DNA from: an uncultured Bacillaceae bacterium
Lineage (GTDB): Bacteria > Bacillota > Bacilli > Bacillales > Alkalibacillaceae
Assembly (NCBI GenBank): GCA_937958375.1
Contig: CALGNY010000188.1
Location: 1 to 7,649, forward strand
DNA: 7,649 bases
Direction: 5' to 3'
This document shows positions 1-6,307 of the stretch, one piece after another. Position 1 is the first letter of the stretch; the number at the start of each line of letters is the position of its first letter. Under the pieces are notes generated by a model. That model did no database searches, was not told where the DNA came from, and was given only the letters and a program-made list of their open reading frames with translations. Both the position numbers and the translations under genes were made by a program.

Positions 1-522
1 AATAAATATGAACAGCAAATCATAGCCGACAACTAGAGCTGGGCCAATCGAGAAATGCCCTAGTGAAAAGACAAGCGAAGTTAATAGAATCGCAGGTACG
101 ACGGATATATACTGAGTTAATTGTTTTTGGAAAAATGCTCGCCATGCGATTTCTTCCCCTAAAGCCATAATTGCAAGTTGGATGACCAAAATAAAAATGA
201 CTTGGAAAGATAATGCGACATCAACTCGTTCCCCTAAGTGATCAATAAAATCAGGTAGGATGGCAGCAGCAAGTGATAAACTGACGATATTCAAAATTAA
301 TGGCAACACGAGCCAGAACCAATTCGGATTCATTTTCAGTTCAATCCAGAATCGTTTCAGACTGAGTTCATGAGATCCGAATAGCTCTTTCTGTTTATTT
401 CTGTATAGGATAAATCCAATAATCCCGATTAAAATCGAGATGCCAGCAACTGACACATCAAATAAATTCAACAGGGCCAGTACAGACATAACCAAAATTA
501 AAGCAACTATTATTCCCCGCAA
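1..522 (-). CDS. CPBP-family intramembrane metalloprotease (CAAX protease/ABI), C-terminus beyond the window
   Basis: The first 174 residues of a membrane protein are visible; the gene runs off the left edge. Hydrophobic segments lie at about residues 4-20, 23-40, 68-90, 105-121 and 139-155, and more of the protein follows outside. The family signature is clear: the EExxxR motif (E123, E124, R128 in GEEIAWRAFF) and a second motif FxxxH (F152, H156 in FSLGH). These residues form the metal site in CPBP glutamic/metallo-proteases such as Rce1 and bacterial ABI proteins. Bacterial members often lack a known substrate, and some process peptides or give bacteriocin self-immunity. I chose the TTG at 520-522 because an AGGGG ribosome site sits 6 nt upstream and an in-frame TAG lies just before it at 532-534. 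The later ATG at 487-489 has no ribosome site and would cut into the first membrane segment. A terminator separates the gene from the lysine block, so I see no functional link. Substrate unknown. Confidence 0.85.
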   Translation of the reverse strand, partial: MRGIIVALILVMSVLALLNLFDVSVAGISILIGIIGFILYRNKQKELFGSHELSLKRFWIELKMNPNWFWLVLPLILNIVSLSLAAAILPDFIDHLGERVDVALSFQVIFILVIQLAIMALGEEIAWRAFFQKQLTQYISVVPAILLTSLVFSLGHFSIGPALVVGYDLLFIFI

Positions 523-541
523 ATTTTTCCCCTACTTCCAT

Positions 542-575
542 AAAAAAATGTTCATAGATTCATCCTATGAACATT
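542..575 (-). terminator. Intrinsic terminator ending the IclR-DUF3870 transcript
   Basis: Read on the minus strand, a perfect 11-bp stem (575-565 paired with 557-547) with a 7-nt loop is followed directly by a run of Ts ending at 542. It begins 9 nt after the DUF3870 stop codon (TAA at 587-585). This is a textbook Rho-independent terminator for leftward transcription. The plus-strand side lacks a T-tract after the stem, so it should act in one direction only. Confidence 0.92.
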
Positions 576-584
576 CTTGGTCGT

Positions 585-893
585 TTATTTTTTCTGTTGT
601 TCATACTGTTTGTACAAATCTTTTACCGCTGAAGCCAGAGCCGACCCAGCTTTCCCTAAATAATGTTGCTTGATGAGCTTGACTGGCTCATCGACACCAT
701 CTTCCAGGCAATAACCCCGTAGAATCCGACTGATGAAATCTCGGCCATGCTCGGTCGCCAATGTACAACTGACCTCGATGATGACCCCATGCTTTTTATC
801 TAGTTCAGCTGTCACCGTCAATGTTTCATAAATCGTTTGCGCGGCCATTCCGGCAGGTAACCTTGCATGACCTGCGACAAAGTATGTATTCAT
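585..893 (-). CDS. DUF3870 domain-containing protein
   Basis: This small soluble protein of 102 residues has no signal peptide or membrane segment. From memory it matches the DUF3870 family along its whole length: an N-terminal FVAGHARLPAG strand-turn, a central TVTAELDKKHGVI segment, the conserved SCTLAT motif (residues 42-47, with C43), a following helix with DFI...LRGY (52-61), and a basic C-terminal helix ending in KDLYKQYEQQKK. Family members are short, so it looks full length. No biochemical function is known to me. The ATG at 893 has an excellent AAGGAGG site that overlaps the stop codon of the upstream IclR gene, 12 nt away, so the two are very likely co-transcribed and translationally coupled. 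Context suggests a role tied to the regulator or to the lysine catabolic genes, for instance metabolite handling or modulation of IclR. That is inference only. The terminator directly after it marks it as the last gene of the transcript. Confidence 0.85.
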   Translation of the reverse strand: MNTYFVAGHARLPAGMAAQTIYETLTVTAELDKKHGVIIEVSCTLATEHGRDFISRILRGYCLEDGVDEPVKLIKQHYLGKAGSALASAVKDLYKQYEQQKK

Positions 894-900
894 GGCTTGC

Positions 901-907
901 CCTCCTT
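901..907 (-). promoter_or_regulatory. Ribosome site of DUF3870 overlapping the IclR stop codon
   Basis: The strong Shine-Dalgarno sequence AAGGAGG shares its first two bases with the TAA stop of the IclR gene (908-906). The ATG follows 7 nt downstream. Ribosomes finishing the regulator would expose or directly reload this site, which fits translational coupling of the two products. Confidence 0.8.
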
Positions 908-1682
908 ACCCTTCTTTTATTCTATCATTTTTTGGTGCTCCGAGGGCAATGGAAATTTGTTTAGCCGTTTCTTTGATTCTTTCTTTTTTATCTTCCATCG
1001 ATTGACCTTCAAAATGCTGGGCCAAACCGCTTACCGTCAAGGCACACGATACTTCACCATGATGGTCATACACTGGATAGGAAATCCCGATGGTATCCTC
1101 ATCCTGCTCCCCATAGCTGACCGCGAAACCTTGCTTACGAATTTTTTTCAATTCTTCTGTAAGAGTGGCCGGGTCAATTGGCTGATCGTTTTTCATGGAA
1201 CGGAGGGGTTCTTGGGCCAGGATCGTTTTTTGTTCTATTTGACTCAGGAAGGCGAGCAGCAATTTAGGACCGGAACCTATATACAAGGGAGAACTTTTTC
1301 CCACCTGTGTAAAAAGCCGAATGGCTCGTGAACTGTCGACCTTTTCAATATAGGTCGCTTGGTTTTCATTTCGGATTACCAGATGCACGGCTTCGTTGAT
1401 GTCTTCGCCAAGCTCCTCCATGTATGGTTTGGCGACACGGCGCAGGTCAAGTTGATTTGCCACCAGATTGCCGAGCTCCAATAAACGTAAGCCAAGTCGA
1501 TATTTAGGATCCTGTTCCTCCGTTTTCATCAAAAACCCGACATGCTCAAGCGAGCTTAATAGTCGATATGCGGTTGGCTTTGGCAGGTCGGCTTTTAAAG
1601 CCAAGTCCCTGAGCGACCATTCGGTATGTTTTTCATCAAAAAAATCTAGCAGCCGCAACGCCTTTACGACACTCTGATTCAT
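906..1682 (-). CDS. IclR-family transcriptional regulator, probable regulator of the lysine catabolic genes
   Basis: The protein has 258 residues, the usual IclR length. An N-terminal winged helix-turn-helix lies at about residues 5-60, with recognition-helix region LPKPTAYRLLSSLE (33-46) and the family-typical HVGFL after it. The C-terminal effector-binding domain spans about 75-248 and has the expected landmarks: SPLYIGSGPKLLLAF (131-145), GFAVSYGEQDEDTIGI (185-200) and SYPVYDHHGEVSCALTVSGL (201-220). IclR proteins are dimeric repressors or activators that respond to a small metabolite, often an intermediate of the pathway they control. The gene follows the lysine dehydrogenase on the same strand after a 185-nt gap. 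A sequence matching 12 of 15 bases of the operator-like palindrome before the aminotransferase lies just upstream of its start, which suggests control of both promoters. The start at 1682 is supported only by a modest AGGAA site. Effector unknown; lysine, 2-aminoadipate or 2-oxoadipate would be logical. Confidence 0.93.
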   Translation of the reverse strand: MNQSVVKALRLLDFFDEKHTEWSLRDLALKADLPKPTAYRLLSSLEHVGFLMKTEEQDPKYRLGLRLLELGNLVANQLDLRRVAKPYMEELGEDINEAVHLVIRNENQATYIEKVDSSRAIRLFTQVGKSSPLYIGSGPKLLLAFLSQIEQKTILAQEPLRSMKNDQPIDPATLTEELKKIRKQGFAVSYGEQDEDTIGISYPVYDHHGEVSCALTVSGLAQHFEGQSMEDKKERIKETAKQISIALGAPKNDRIKEG

Positions 1683-1708
1683 TGGATTTCCTACTTTCTT
1701 TGAACGAT

Positions 1709-1723
1709 TGAAATGATTATTCT
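1709..1723. promoter_or_regulatory. Possible IclR operator before its own gene
   Basis: Read on the minus strand, AGAATAATCATTTCA matches 12 of 15 positions of TGAAACATCATTTCA in the aminotransferase upstream region, including an identical 9-base ATCATTTCA in the same orientation. Only one half-site (TGAAA on the plus strand) is intact; the other is degenerate. It overlaps a weak -10-like TAGAAT (1724-1719) and lies 26 nt before the IclR start codon, a position suited to autorepression. No good -35 box sits at normal spacing, so the promoter is tentative. Both the site and its function are inference. Confidence 0.4.
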
Positions 1724-1742
1724 ATGGTGGATGGTGAAATGT

Positions 1743-1843
1743 TAGATCAATGCGTTGAGATGGGTTTTTTCTTATCTCAACGCACTGAGAAGCCTTGTCA
1801 ATGCGTTGAGAACAACTTTTTCTTAACTCAACGCACTGACAAG
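1743..1843 (-). repeat. Two tandem copies of a 50-nt palindromic repeat between lysine dehydrogenase and IclR genes
   Basis: On the minus strand two units (1843-1794 and 1792-1743) repeat with a 51-nt period and no indels. About 39 of their first 46 bases are identical. Each folds into a long hairpin. The first has a 17-bp stem (1843-1827 with 1810-1794) and the second a 15-bp stem (1788-1774 with 1761-1747), with A-rich loops of 16 and 12 nt. The arm core is TCAGTGCGTTGAG / CTCAACGCATTGA. The one non-Watson-Crick pair in each stem is G-U in minus-strand RNA but A-C in plus-strand RNA, so the fold is intact only in the leftward transcript. No T-run follows either stem, so these are not standard intrinsic terminators. 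They may be mRNA 3'-end stabilisers or processing sites, a dispersed intergenic repeat, or protein-binding sites. The element begins 25 nt after the lysine dehydrogenase stop codon. Confidence 0.85.
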
Positions 1844-1867
1844 CACACGATAATCACTCCACCTCAA

Positions 1868-3040
1868 TCATACACCAACATACGACTCATTTTCATAGGT
1901 AGTTTCACGAATGAGAACGTCGCGCTTCGCCATCTCATCGATATATTCTTTTCCAGGCACGATTTGCTCGGGTGGGAAAACGCCACGTTTGTCGATTACG
2001 CCTGACCCGATCATTTGCGCGACGACTGAGATGGTATTGGCTGTCGCTCTGGCCATCGCGGTCACTTGGTTTTCCATATCCTTGGTCGTCGTCATTTCGA
2101 ATTGATGGTATTCTTGCTTGCCGTCTTTCATTCCGCCAACGATCACACGTAGCAACACGGCATCTTTTTTCTCCTTCAGTTCCACAAATGGCTCTAGCGC
2201 TTTCAACAAAACTTGGCGGGTGCTAATTTCTTTGCCATCGACTTGGACAAATGAATCTTTGGAAGTCAGATTCAAATCGACCAGGAGCTTGAATTTTTCA
2301 GCATGGCCAGGATATCGGATTGTTTTGTATTCCAGTGTTTCGACATCGCCGAATGTAATCGGCAAGGTGGATGTCCCACCGGATGTGTGGAATGCTTCCA
2401 ATTCGCCATATTCATCAAAATGAATCGTTTCCACTTCGGTCAGTGCCTTCACTTCTTGTTTTTTACCATTTCGGATAATCAATGCCGGGTCGGTATAGTG
2501 ATCGAATAACCCTTCCATCGAAAACACATGGTTGTATTCCAGTGGTGGTTCCGGTTCGGCTGGAATGCCACCGACAAAAAGACGGATGGACTGCACGTCA
2601 TCCAGTTTGCTTGCTCCGTAGCCTGAAAGGATATTGATCATGCCTGGCGCGACGCCCAAATCGGGGATAATCGTCACACCCGCTTCCTCCGCTTGATCCT
2701 TCAACTCCAGCACCTGGTCTGTAATGTGTCCGATATGTCCACCCAGATCGACGGAATGGACGCCGACTTCAATGGCTGTTTTCGCTACTTTTTCGTTAAA
2801 TGAATAAAATAACGCGTTAATGATGACATCGAATTGTTTCATATAATCAGCGAGTTCCTGGTCGTCTGTTGCATCGACCTTGTAAGCTGTCAAATTTGGA
2901 TAACCGAGCTGATCGCATACTTGTTGCGCTCTATCAAAATCAACATCAGCCAAACCGACTTCAGTCACTTGATCACTCTTCGCAAGATCTCTCGCCGCTT
3001 CTTTCCCCATTAAACCAGATCCTAATACACCTATTTTCAT
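1868..3040 (-). CDS. lysDH: L-lysine 6-dehydrogenase (saccharopine dehydrogenase-like family)
   Basis: The 390-residue protein should oxidise the 6-amino group of L-lysine with NAD, releasing ammonia and allysine, which cyclises to piperideine-6-carboxylate. The N-terminal Rossmann fold carries GSGLMG (residues 7-12) and an acidic residue at the end of the second strand (D32 in ADVD), favouring NAD over NADP. Highly characteristic stretches are NALFYSFNEKVAKTAI (75-90), HSVDLGGHIGHITDQVLEL (95-113) and PDLGVAPGMINILSGYGAS (126-144), followed by the catalytic/dimer domain with GGTSTLP (221-227), IRYPGHAEK (241-249) and a C-terminal RATANTIS and PPEQIVPG. From memory this closely resembles the characterised lysine 6-dehydrogenase of Geobacillus stearothermophilus in length and motifs. 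Automatic annotation would probably read 'saccharopine dehydrogenase', but no partner gene for making saccharopine is present here. The start has AAGGGGG 7 nt upstream. It is the last of four catabolic genes, 87 nt after the aldehyde dehydrogenase. I could not run an alignment. Confidence 0.8.
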   Translation of the reverse strand: MKIGVLGSGLMGKEAARDLAKSDQVTEVGLADVDFDRAQQVCDQLGYPNLTAYKVDATDDQELADYMKQFDVIINALFYSFNEKVAKTAIEVGVHSVDLGGHIGHITDQVLELKDQAEEAGVTIIPDLGVAPGMINILSGYGASKLDDVQSIRLFVGGIPAEPEPPLEYNHVFSMEGLFDHYTDPALIIRNGKKQEVKALTEVETIHFDEYGELEAFHTSGGTSTLPITFGDVETLEYKTIRYPGHAEKFKLLVDLNLTSKDSFVQVDGKEISTRQVLLKALEPFVELKEKKDAVLLRVIVGGMKDGKQEYHQFEMTTTKDMENQVTAMARATANTISVVAQMIGSGVIDKRGVFPPEQIVPGKEYIDEMAKRDVLIRETTYENESYVGV

Positions 3041-3073
3041 CCATGGTCCCCCTTATGATTGACAAGATTTAAC

Positions 3074-3103
3074 CGGCAAGTCGTCATCAAAAACAACTTG
3101 CCG
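3074..3103 (-). other. Intercistronic hairpin between aldehyde dehydrogenase and lysine dehydrogenase genes
   Basis: Within the 87-nt gap, CGGCAAGT and ACTTGCCG form a perfect 8-bp stem around a 14-nt loop. In minus-strand RNA it is followed by GGTTAAATCTTG, which is AT-rich but lacks a proper T-run. It could be a leaky terminator or an mRNA processing/stability element that sets lysine dehydrogenase output relative to the three upstream genes. It could also stabilise the upstream message 3' end. No convincing separate promoter is visible in the gap. Confidence 0.5.
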
Positions 3104-3127
3104 ATTGGAATTGATTTTGGTCACGAT

Positions 3128-4621
3128 TTAGTTATCGATTTGCGCCCGTTGAAGTTTTCCGCTGAAATCGACATAGACCGCTTTCCACTCCGTAAAGACA
3201 TCTAATGCGGCTTGGCCGGAGTCACGATGACCGTTTCCGGTGCCTTTCGTGCCGCCAAATGGCAGGTGGATTTCTGCGCCAGTCGTTCCGGCGTTGACAT
3301 ACACGATTCCTGTATCCAGGTCACGCTGTGCTTTGAAGACTTGGTTTGTGTCCTGTGTAAAGATTGAGCTGGACAAACCGAAAGCAACGCCATTATTGAC
3401 TTCGATTGCTTCCTCAAAGCTTTTGACCGGAATCAGTGATAGAACAGGCCCGAAAATTTCCTCCTGGGCAATTCGGGCATCAGGCTTGACGTCAGTGAAT
3501 AATGTCGGTTCAAAATAATAACCCGTTTCGTATTCGCCTTCGGTCATTTCGTTTCCGCCCGTCAGCAATTTCCCTTCATCCTTGCCGATCTCGATATATT
3601 TTTTAATTTTATCGATTCCGCCTTGGTTGATGATCGGACCGACTTTGACGCCTTCCTGTAGTCCATCACCAATGTTCAAGTTTTTCATTTCATCTAATAG
3701 ACGTTGTTCCAATTCCTCTTTGACGCTTTCATGGACAATCACGCGGCTCGCTGCCGTACAACGCTGGCCACTCGTCCCGAACGCACTCCAAACGATTCCT
3801 TGTACCGCAAGATTCAAATCCGCATCATCCATGACGATAATGGCGTTCTTTCCGCCCATTTCAAGGGATACTTTTTTCAGCTGACGGCCACATTCAGCTG
3901 CGATATTCCGCCCGACTTCGTTTGACCCTGTAAATGAGATGACGCGCAGATCATCATGATGAACCATCGCATCACCGACATCACCACCGGAACCGAACAC
4001 GACGTTCATGACTCCTTTCGGCAGGCCTGCTTCTTCAAAAATCTTTGCCATTTCGTACGCCATAAGCGGTGTTTCCGTTGCTGGTTTCCAAACGACCGTG
4101 TTCCCCGCAACAATCGCCGGGAAGGATTTCCACGTCGCAATCGCAATCGGGAAGTTCCATGGCGTAATGATTCCGACGACGCCTACCGGTGCACGGACAC
4201 TCATCGCAAATTTATTTTTCAATTCAGCCGGAACGGTATGGCCGAACAATCTTCTTCCTTCACCCGCCATGTAAAAAGCCATATCGATTCCTTCTTGGAC
4301 TTCACCGCGGGCTTCTTCCAAGACTTTTCCGTTTTCCTGCGTCAAGATTTGAGACAGATGTTCTTTTCGTTCTTTCATAATCCGGCCGACTTCATATAAA
4401 ATTTCTGCACGCATCGGCGCTGGCTCGAGTGCCCATTCCTTTTGGGCGGCTTTTGCTGCGGCCACCGCATCGTTTACATCATCGTTTCCGGATAGCGGAA
4501 CATCGACTAGTTTCGTTCCGTTTGCTGGGTTGGTGACATCCCGGTAGTTACTGGATTTTGGCTCAACCCACTCCCCGTTAATGTAGTTTTTCAGCTGGTT
4601 GACATCAATTTTTCCTGTCAT
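3128..4621 (-). CDS. NAD(P)-dependent aldehyde dehydrogenase, probable allysine (2-aminoadipate semialdehyde) and/or glutarate semialdehyde dehydrogenase
   Basis: This is a complete aldehyde dehydrogenase of 497 residues. The fold-defining motifs are all present: TPWNFP (153-158, with oxyanion Asn N156), cofactor Lys K179 in WKPAT, FTGSNEVG (230-237), general-base Glu E254 in LEMGGKN, catalytic Cys C288 in GQRCTAAS, EEIFGP (387-392) and the C-terminal LPFGGTKGTGNGHRDSG (453-469). T182 sits where NAD-specific members usually have Glu, so NADP use, or dual use, is plausible. The closest groups I recognise are ketoglutarate-semialdehyde-type enzymes acting on carboxylated short aldehydes. Downstream of lysine 6-dehydrogenase in the pathway, its natural substrate would be allysine, giving 2-aminoadipate. 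Glutarate semialdehyde from the neighbouring ThDP enzyme is a second candidate. An upstream in-frame ATG exists at 4642, but the ribosome site GGAGGGG lies after it, so the start at 4621 is preferred. It lies 21 nt after the ThDP gene stop. Confidence 0.9.
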   Translation of the reverse strand: MTGKIDVNQLKNYINGEWVEPKSSNYRDVTNPANGTKLVDVPLSGNDDVNDAVAAAKAAQKEWALEPAPMRAEILYEVGRIMKERKEHLSQILTQENGKVLEEARGEVQEGIDMAFYMAGEGRRLFGHTVPAELKNKFAMSVRAPVGVVGIITPWNFPIAIATWKSFPAIVAGNTVVWKPATETPLMAYEMAKIFEEAGLPKGVMNVVFGSGGDVGDAMVHHDDLRVISFTGSNEVGRNIAAECGRQLKKVSLEMGGKNAIIVMDDADLNLAVQGIVWSAFGTSGQRCTAASRVIVHESVKEELEQRLLDEMKNLNIGDGLQEGVKVGPIINQGGIDKIKKYIEIGKDEGKLLTGGNEMTEGEYETGYYFEPTLFTDVKPDARIAQEEIFGPVLSLIPVKSFEEAIEVNNGVAFGLSSSIFTQDTNQVFKAQRDLDTGIVYVNAGTTGAEIHLPFGGTKGTGNGHRDSGQAALDVFTEWKAVYVDFSGKLQRAQIDN

Positions 4622-4628
4622 AATTTTT

Positions 4629-4635
4629 CCCCTCC
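4629..4635 (-). promoter_or_regulatory. Ribosome site that fixes the aldehyde dehydrogenase start
   Basis: GGAGGGG lies 7 nt upstream of the ATG at 4621-4619. It falls inside the reading frame that would begin at the earlier ATG (4642-4640), which touches the ThDP enzyme's TAA stop and has no good Shine-Dalgarno sequence of its own. The seven extra residues of the longer form (MLWRGKI) are therefore probably untranslated leader. Confidence 0.85.
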
Positions 4636-4642
4636 ATAACAT

Positions 4643-6307
4643 TTATTTATTTCGTAAATCATTGATGGTTTTGTGAATCGTGATTTGCTCTGGGTCGGTG
4701 ATGACTTCAATGACGGTCGGCTTCCCGGCATTCATCGCTTCTTTTAATGCCTTTTTGAAATCATCTGGCTCCTCGACACGCTTCCCGTTTGCACCTAATC
4801 CTTCAGCGATCGCCGCAAAATCAACTTGCCCAAGATCGGTCCCGATGACTTTTTCAGGGAAGTGAATCTCCTGGTGCATACGAATCGTCCCGTAACTGTT
4901 GTTGTTGAAAACCAAATGGATCGTCGGCAAACCATACCGCACGGCTGTCTCGATCTCTTGCAAAGTCATCATGAAACCACCGTCTCCAGATAACGAAACG
5001 ACCTGCTTCGTCGGATTGGCAAGCTTCGCCCCAATAGCTGCTGGCGTTCCGTAACCCATCGCGCCTGAAGTCGGTCCGACATACGTGTTCCGTTCAGTGA
5101 ATGGATAGTACGTGTGAAGCCATCCCGCAAAATTCCCGGCGTCATTGGTGATGATCGCATCGCTCGGAAGCTCCGTTTTCATCACATCGATGACCGTGTT
5201 GTTAATCGGCGTGTCTGCAGTGACTTCCAAGGTCGATATGTTTTCATAAACGCTTCTTCTTTCTGTCGCCCAATGTAGCCAGTCATGTTGATTCGAGATG
5301 CTCATCAATTGCTTGAGAGCTTCTTTTGCGTCAGCTTGGATGCCTAAATCAGGAGCATAAACTTTCCCCAATACTTCATCAGATATGTCGATGTGAATCA
5401 ATTTATGACCCGGCTCGATGATCGAATAATCTTGCGTTGTTACTTCAGATAATCGCGACCCGACTACAATCACCAAGTCTGCCTCTTTAACCGTTTGAAT
5501 GACTTGTGGATTGGTTCCAAGGCCGAGGTGCCCACTAAATAATCGGTGATTGTGTGGGAAGACGTCATGTCTTCTGAAAGCCACCACGACTGGAATGTTG
5601 AAAGCCTCTGCAAATTGAACAAGCTCTTTCTCCGCTTGCGAATTTTTCACGCCGCCGCCAGCTAGGATGACGGGTTGCTTGCTTTGATTCAGTAGATTTT
5701 CGAATTGATGCACTTCGTTTTCAGACGGTCCCGGACGTGGCTTGATGAACCGTGGCCCCACTTCTTTTGATGTCGTTTCCTTAAGTACATCCTCTGGCAA
5801 TGAAATAACGACAGGTCCTGGACGGCCGGATTGAGCGACTCGAAATGCGCGTTGCATGATCTCCGTTGCGCGGTCCCCGTCCTGTAATTCGTATGTCCAT
5901 TTTGAAATCGGCTTGAAGAATTGATCGAGATCGACCTCCTGAAAGCCTTCGCGCCCTCTGAATTTACTGTGAACCTGGCCGAGCAAGACGACCATTGGCG
6001 TTGAGTCTTGATAGGCTGTATGCACGCCGATCGTTAAGTTCGCCCCTCCAACCCCACGCGTCGCCATGATGACACCCACTTTTCCGCTTGCTTTGGCATA
6101 TCCTTCCGCCATAAACGATGCGCCGCCTTCATGCCGATTGGAAATCAATTGGATGTTTGGGTTATCGTAAATCGCATCCATGACGGGCAAATAACTTTCA
6201 CCGGGTACGCAAAAAACATGTTCGACACCTTCATGCTCCATCGTTTGGACAATCGCTTGTGCTGCAGTCATTTGGTTGATTTCAGTAACGGTTTGACTTG
6301 TGTTCAT
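4643..6307 (-). CDS. ThDP-dependent enzyme of the acetolactate synthase/2-oxoacid decarboxylase superfamily, candidate 2-oxoadipate decarboxylase
   Basis: The 554-residue protein has the three-domain layout of this superfamily: pyrimidine-binding domain (about 13-180), central domain (about 195-330) and diphosphate-binding domain (about 365-540). The catalytic Glu is E60 in NRHEGGASFMAEGYA. The ThDP/Mg motif GDGGFMMTLQE begins at 441 and ends with N468-N470 (FNNNSYG). True acetohydroxyacid synthases have a Gln-Trp pair after this motif, the Trp guiding the acceptor oxoacid; here the aligned residues are M477 and H478. No regulatory (ilvN) subunit gene is adjacent. Both points argue against branched-chain amino acid synthesis. 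Between an aminotransferase and an aldehyde dehydrogenase, non-oxidative decarboxylation of a 2-oxoacid to an aldehyde is the simplest role. In a lysine pathway the oxoacid would be 2-oxoadipate and the product glutarate semialdehyde. Substrate is inferred, and a carboligase or oxoacid lyase remains possible. The start has AAGGAG 11 nt upstream, overlapping the end of the aminotransferase gene. Confidence 0.88.
   Translation of the reverse strand: MNTSQTVTEINQMTAAQAIVQTMEHEGVEHVFCVPGESYLPVMDAIYDNPNIQLISNRHEGGASFMAEGYAKASGKVGVIMATRGVGGANLTIGVHTAYQDSTPMVVLLGQVHSKFRGREGFQEVDLDQFFKPISKWTYELQDGDRATEIMQRAFRVAQSGRPGPVVISLPEDVLKETTSKEVGPRFIKPRPGPSENEVHQFENLLNQSKQPVILAGGGVKNSQAEKELVQFAEAFNIPVVVAFRRHDVFPHNHRLFSGHLGLGTNPQVIQTVKEADLVIVVGSRLSEVTTQDYSIIEPGHKLIHIDISDEVLGKVYAPDLGIQADAKEALKQLMSISNQHDWLHWATERRSVYENISTLEVTADTPINNTVIDVMKTELPSDAIITNDAGNFAGWLHTYYPFTERNTYVGPTSGAMGYGTPAAIGAKLANPTKQVVSLSGDGGFMMTLQEIETAVRYGLPTIHLVFNNNSYGTIRMHQEIHFPEKVIGTDLGQVDFAAIAEGLGANGKRVEEPDDFKKALKEAMNAGKPTVIEVITDPEQITIHKTINDLRNK

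Noticed and set aside
440..673. Plus-strand open frame of 77 codons spanning the terminator
   Set aside because: It crosses the intrinsic terminator and runs antisense into two recognised genes; the translation shows no domain.
867..1331. Plus-strand open frame (154 codons) opposite the IclR gene
   Set aside because: It lies antisense to a clear IclR reading frame, has unnatural composition (Phe/Arg-rich) and no supporting signals.
1745..1799. TTGACA (1799-1794) or TTGATC (1750-1745) on the minus strand as a -35 box for the IclR gene
   Set aside because: Both lie in palindrome arms, and no good -10 hexamer falls at 16-18 nt; the nearest TAGAAT is 20 nt from TTGATC.
1743..1843. Twin palindromes as a pair of intrinsic terminators or a CRISPR array
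   Set aside because: No T-run follows either stem on the minus strand, there are only two units separated by 1 nt, and there are no unique spacers.
1724..2005. Plus-strand open frame of 93 codons reading through the twin palindromes
   Set aside because: Its repeated peptide comes only from the duplicated palindrome, it then runs antisense into lysine dehydrogenase, and there is no ribosome site.
3956..4399. Long plus-strand open frame (147 codons) inside the aldehyde dehydrogenase gene
   Set aside because: It is the complement of a strongly conserved enzyme, its translation is Arg/Phe/His-rich with no recognisable domain, and no ribosome site precedes it.
4622..4642. Seven-codon N-terminal extension of the aldehyde dehydrogenase
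   Set aside because: The ribosome site lies within this stretch, so the ATG at 4621 is the better start.
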